Below, one piece after another: positions 62,458 through 64,000 of a DNA stretch of 64,000 nt. The notes under the pieces are model-generated. The model was not told the DNA's origin and did no database searches. It worked only from the letters and a program-made list of their open reading frames with translations. Positions within the stretch are counted from its first letter, which is position 1. Each line of letters starts with the position of its first letter. Location of the stretch: assembly GCF_000426765.1 (NCBI RefSeq), contig NZ_AUFZ01000005.1:1-64000 (forward strand), given 5' to 3'. The position numbers were made by a program, and so were the translations under genes. Source of the DNA: Vibrio litoralis DSM 17657 (GTDB taxonomy: Bacteria > Pseudomonadota > Gammaproteobacteria > Enterobacterales > Vibrionaceae).

Positions 62458-63330
62458 ATGTGGCATGGTATTGCACAACAGCTATCACAAGTACTGGCGT
62501 TTGAATTTGTTATTCAGGAGCGAGAAAGGTTGCAAGGTGGTGATTCTAATCAGTGCTATATGCTCTCTGATGGTCAGCAGCGTTACTTTGTCAAAATTAA
62601 TGACCGAGAATACCTACCAAAATTTGAATCCGAAATAGATAATTTATCGAGCCTTCTTCATACTGGCACCCTATCGGTTCCTCAACCGGTTACTTGTGGT
62701 GTAGTCAAAGAACACGCCTTCTTAATCTTAAATTACCTACCTACCAAACCGCTCACCGCGCCAACTGAGCAATACCACTTAGGGCAACAATTAGCCCATC
62801 TCCATTTGTGGGGAGAGCAAAAAGAATACGGTTATGATGCCGATACCTATGTTGGTTTAAACCTGCAACCTAATGCTTGGCATAAAAAATGGGGAATTTT
62901 TTTCTCTGAATGCCGCATTGGCTGGCAATTGCAGTTACTAAAAGAAAAAGGGATTGAGTTTGGTGACATCGAGGAAATCGTAGCGTTAGTGAAACAAAGA
63001 ATCGGTACTCATAACCCGAAGCCTTCCCTTTTGCATGGCAACTTAAGTGATAATAACTATGCGTTATCAGTCAATGGCGCTATCTGTTACGACCCATCTA
63101 GTTATTGGGGAGATCCAGAGTGCGATCTGGCAATCACCGAAGAATTTAGTCATTTAGGGCCGGAGTTTTTTGCTGGTTATGAAGATATCTTATCTATCGA
63201 TGATAGTTACTATAAACGCCGAGATCTCTATCAGCTCTATTACCTTCTTTGTCGATGCAATCAATATGGCGGAGAATATCTCACTCAATGCGTATCAAAG
63301 ATTCAACTTATACAACAAGGCTCTATCTAA
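62458..63330 (+). CDS. Fructosamine-kinase-like protein (YniA family) with altered catalytic loop
   Basis: This 290-aa protein has the FN3K/APH kinase fold: GGDSNQCYMLSDGQQRYFVKI (glycine loop and Lys), LLHGNLSDNN where the family normally has HGDLWxGN, and the metal-binding ICYDPSSYWGDPECDLAI. The catalytic Asp is replaced by Asn195. Family members phosphorylate ketosamines, removing glycation. With Asn at this place activity may be lost or changed. GGAGG precedes the ATG. Confidence 0.88.
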   Translation: MWHGIAQQLSQVLAFEFVIQERERLQGGDSNQCYMLSDGQQRYFVKINDREYLPKFESEIDNLSSLLHTGTLSVPQPVTCGVVKEHAFLILNYLPTKPLTAPTEQYHLGQQLAHLHLWGEQKEYGYDADTYVGLNLQPNAWHKKWGIFFSECRIGWQLQLLKEKGIEFGDIEEIVALVKQRIGTHNPKPSLLHGNLSDNNYALSVNGAICYDPSSYWGDPECDLAITEEFSHLGPEFFAGYEDILSIDDSYYKRRDLYQLYYLLCRCNQYGGEYLTQCVSKIQLIQQGSI

Positions 63331-63666
63331 TTTATTGTTAATTCAGTCACTTAATTAACAAATGAAAACGGTGAGATATGCGTCGTAATAAAATGTCACT
63401 CATAGACTAGACTTACAATTAATTTCAGCGTGGCCGATTTTTAACCATGTTGTAGATTTTAAAAATACAACTTTACGATGAATAGCAGGATAAATCGGGC
63501 AGTTTTTTGTTCATTACTTTGCACTAATTCAATCTTTTCGCTTTTTTTCAATCATGAACTAACTTAAAGCGCTAATATTGGATTAAATCAGACCAAGTTA
63601 ACCACTTGGTCTATTTATTTTGTAGTTCATTCAGCTTGGCACAAAGACGTAATAGTGAGGAAAGCA
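63331..63666. other. Interval before the CPXCG gene
   Basis: About 336 bp, A+T-rich, no supported gene. AACCAAGTTAACCACTTGGTC-type sequence near 63591-63612 holds an inverted repeat (ACCAAGT / ACTTGGT) that could be an operator or a terminator. Confidence 0.45.
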
Positions 63667-63864
63667 ATGATAAAATACACTGAAAAAAGAGTAGCCTGCC
63701 CACATTGCGGACATCAAATTGATATGACTGTGGATTCATCTAGAGGCGACCAAGATTTTTATGATGACTGCCCTTCATGCAATCATGCTATCCACCTAGA
63801 GCTTAAAGTTAATAATACCAAAGTTCATCTCACAGTGGGGGTTGAAGACCATTCAATCTTCTAA
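63667..63864 (+). CDS. CPXCG-motif zinc-ribbon protein, 65 aa
   Basis: The protein MIKYTEKRVACPHCGHQIDM has CPHC and a second pair CPSC, and it carries the DQDFYDDCPSCNHAI segment typical of the Cys-rich CPXCG family (about 60-70 aa, function unknown). AGGAAA lies before the ATG at 63667. A hairpin with T-run follows. Confidence 0.88.
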   Translation: MIKYTEKRVACPHCGHQIDMTVDSSRGDQDFYDDCPSCNHAIHLELKVNNTKVHLTVGVEDHSIF

Positions 63865-63891
63865 TATTTACAATAGGTTATAAGTTCCACT

Positions 63892-63931
63892 ATCCCGAAT
63901 AATTGCTCCAAAATTGTTCGGGATTTTTTTA
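63892..63931 (+). terminator. Terminator of the CPXCG gene
   Basis: ATCCCGAATAATT (63892-63904) pairs imperfectly with AATTGTTCGGGAT (63912-63924), followed by seven T. Confidence 0.88.
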
Positions 63932-64000
63932 TTGTTATTTTGTAAAATTTTTATCGCTAATTGTATACAACTAGATATAATTCTTTTCCGCCTTTTCACG

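Overview
The window is a stretch of a gammaproteobacterial chromosome, almost certainly Vibrio. It has A+T-rich DNA, a chromosomal integron cassette array with attC sites, a block that matches the V. cholerae chromosome-I order from dif1 to ccoN-fnr-uspE-ttcA-potABCD, the Vibrio-type vxrABC operon, and a filamentous prophage with a zot gene integrated at a XerCD dif site. No rRNA, tRNA or CRISPR array was seen.

Left end (1-5.4 kb): the distal end of an integron array. All cassettes point rightwards, so the integrase should lie to the left. Cargo genes are an unknown 230-aa protein, a gamma-glutamylcyclotransferase-like protein, a PD-(D/E)XK (Mrr-like) nuclease, a two-gene cassette (55-aa zinc-ribbon protein plus 3-TM protein) and a GNAT acetyltransferase. 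Two IS110-family elements sit among them. The complete one (3320-4869) lies against an attC site and carries a structured non-coding tail that contains attC-core-like words, as expected of a seekRNA/bridge-RNA element.

5.4-30 kb: ordinary core genes. These include an EEP-family phosphatase, a small lipoprotein, an RND/MMPL exporter, an Asp/Glu racemase, SelO, an outer-membrane barrel, a HlyU-family protein, and pntAB. A CitA/DcuS-type two-component system sits beside a divergent tctCBA citrate/tricarboxylate uptake operon. Then come vxrABC with a YoaH-type gene, hdfR and maoP in divergent orientation, and a DsbA-like protein.

30.47-38.09 kb: a filamentous (inovirus) prophage of about 7.6 kb between two dif-like sites. 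It has a divergent repressor, a replication protein, an ssDNA-binding protein, several tiny coat genes, pVIII, pIII, pVI and Zot, plus two rightward genes next to the left att site. The repressor gene ends inside the right dif site, so its C-terminus should differ between the integrated and free phage. TolA-III-like secreted proteins are encoded both inside and just outside the prophage.

38.2-55.7 kb: the microaerobic respiration block ccoNOQP-fixH-ccoI-ccoS-tauE-like, then fnr (with a perfect FNR box before it), uspE, ttcA, a three-gene envelope operon (membrane protein, Bax-like glucosaminidase, DUF2987 protein) and the spermidine/putrescine importer potABCD.

55.8-64 kb: cobB, then an unusual two-gene unit in which an exported-type membrane protein with a C-terminal AAA/STAND-like ATPase is coupled to an MscS-type channel, flanked by palindromic dispersed repeats. 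After it come nagK, an NlpC/P60 lipoprotein, a fructosamine-kinase-like protein with an altered catalytic Asp, and a CPXCG zinc-ribbon protein. The best candidates for undescribed biology are the ATPase-MscS pair, the repressor whose C-terminus is set by integration, the TolA-like proteins around the filamentous prophage, and the attC-targeting IS with its non-coding RNA.
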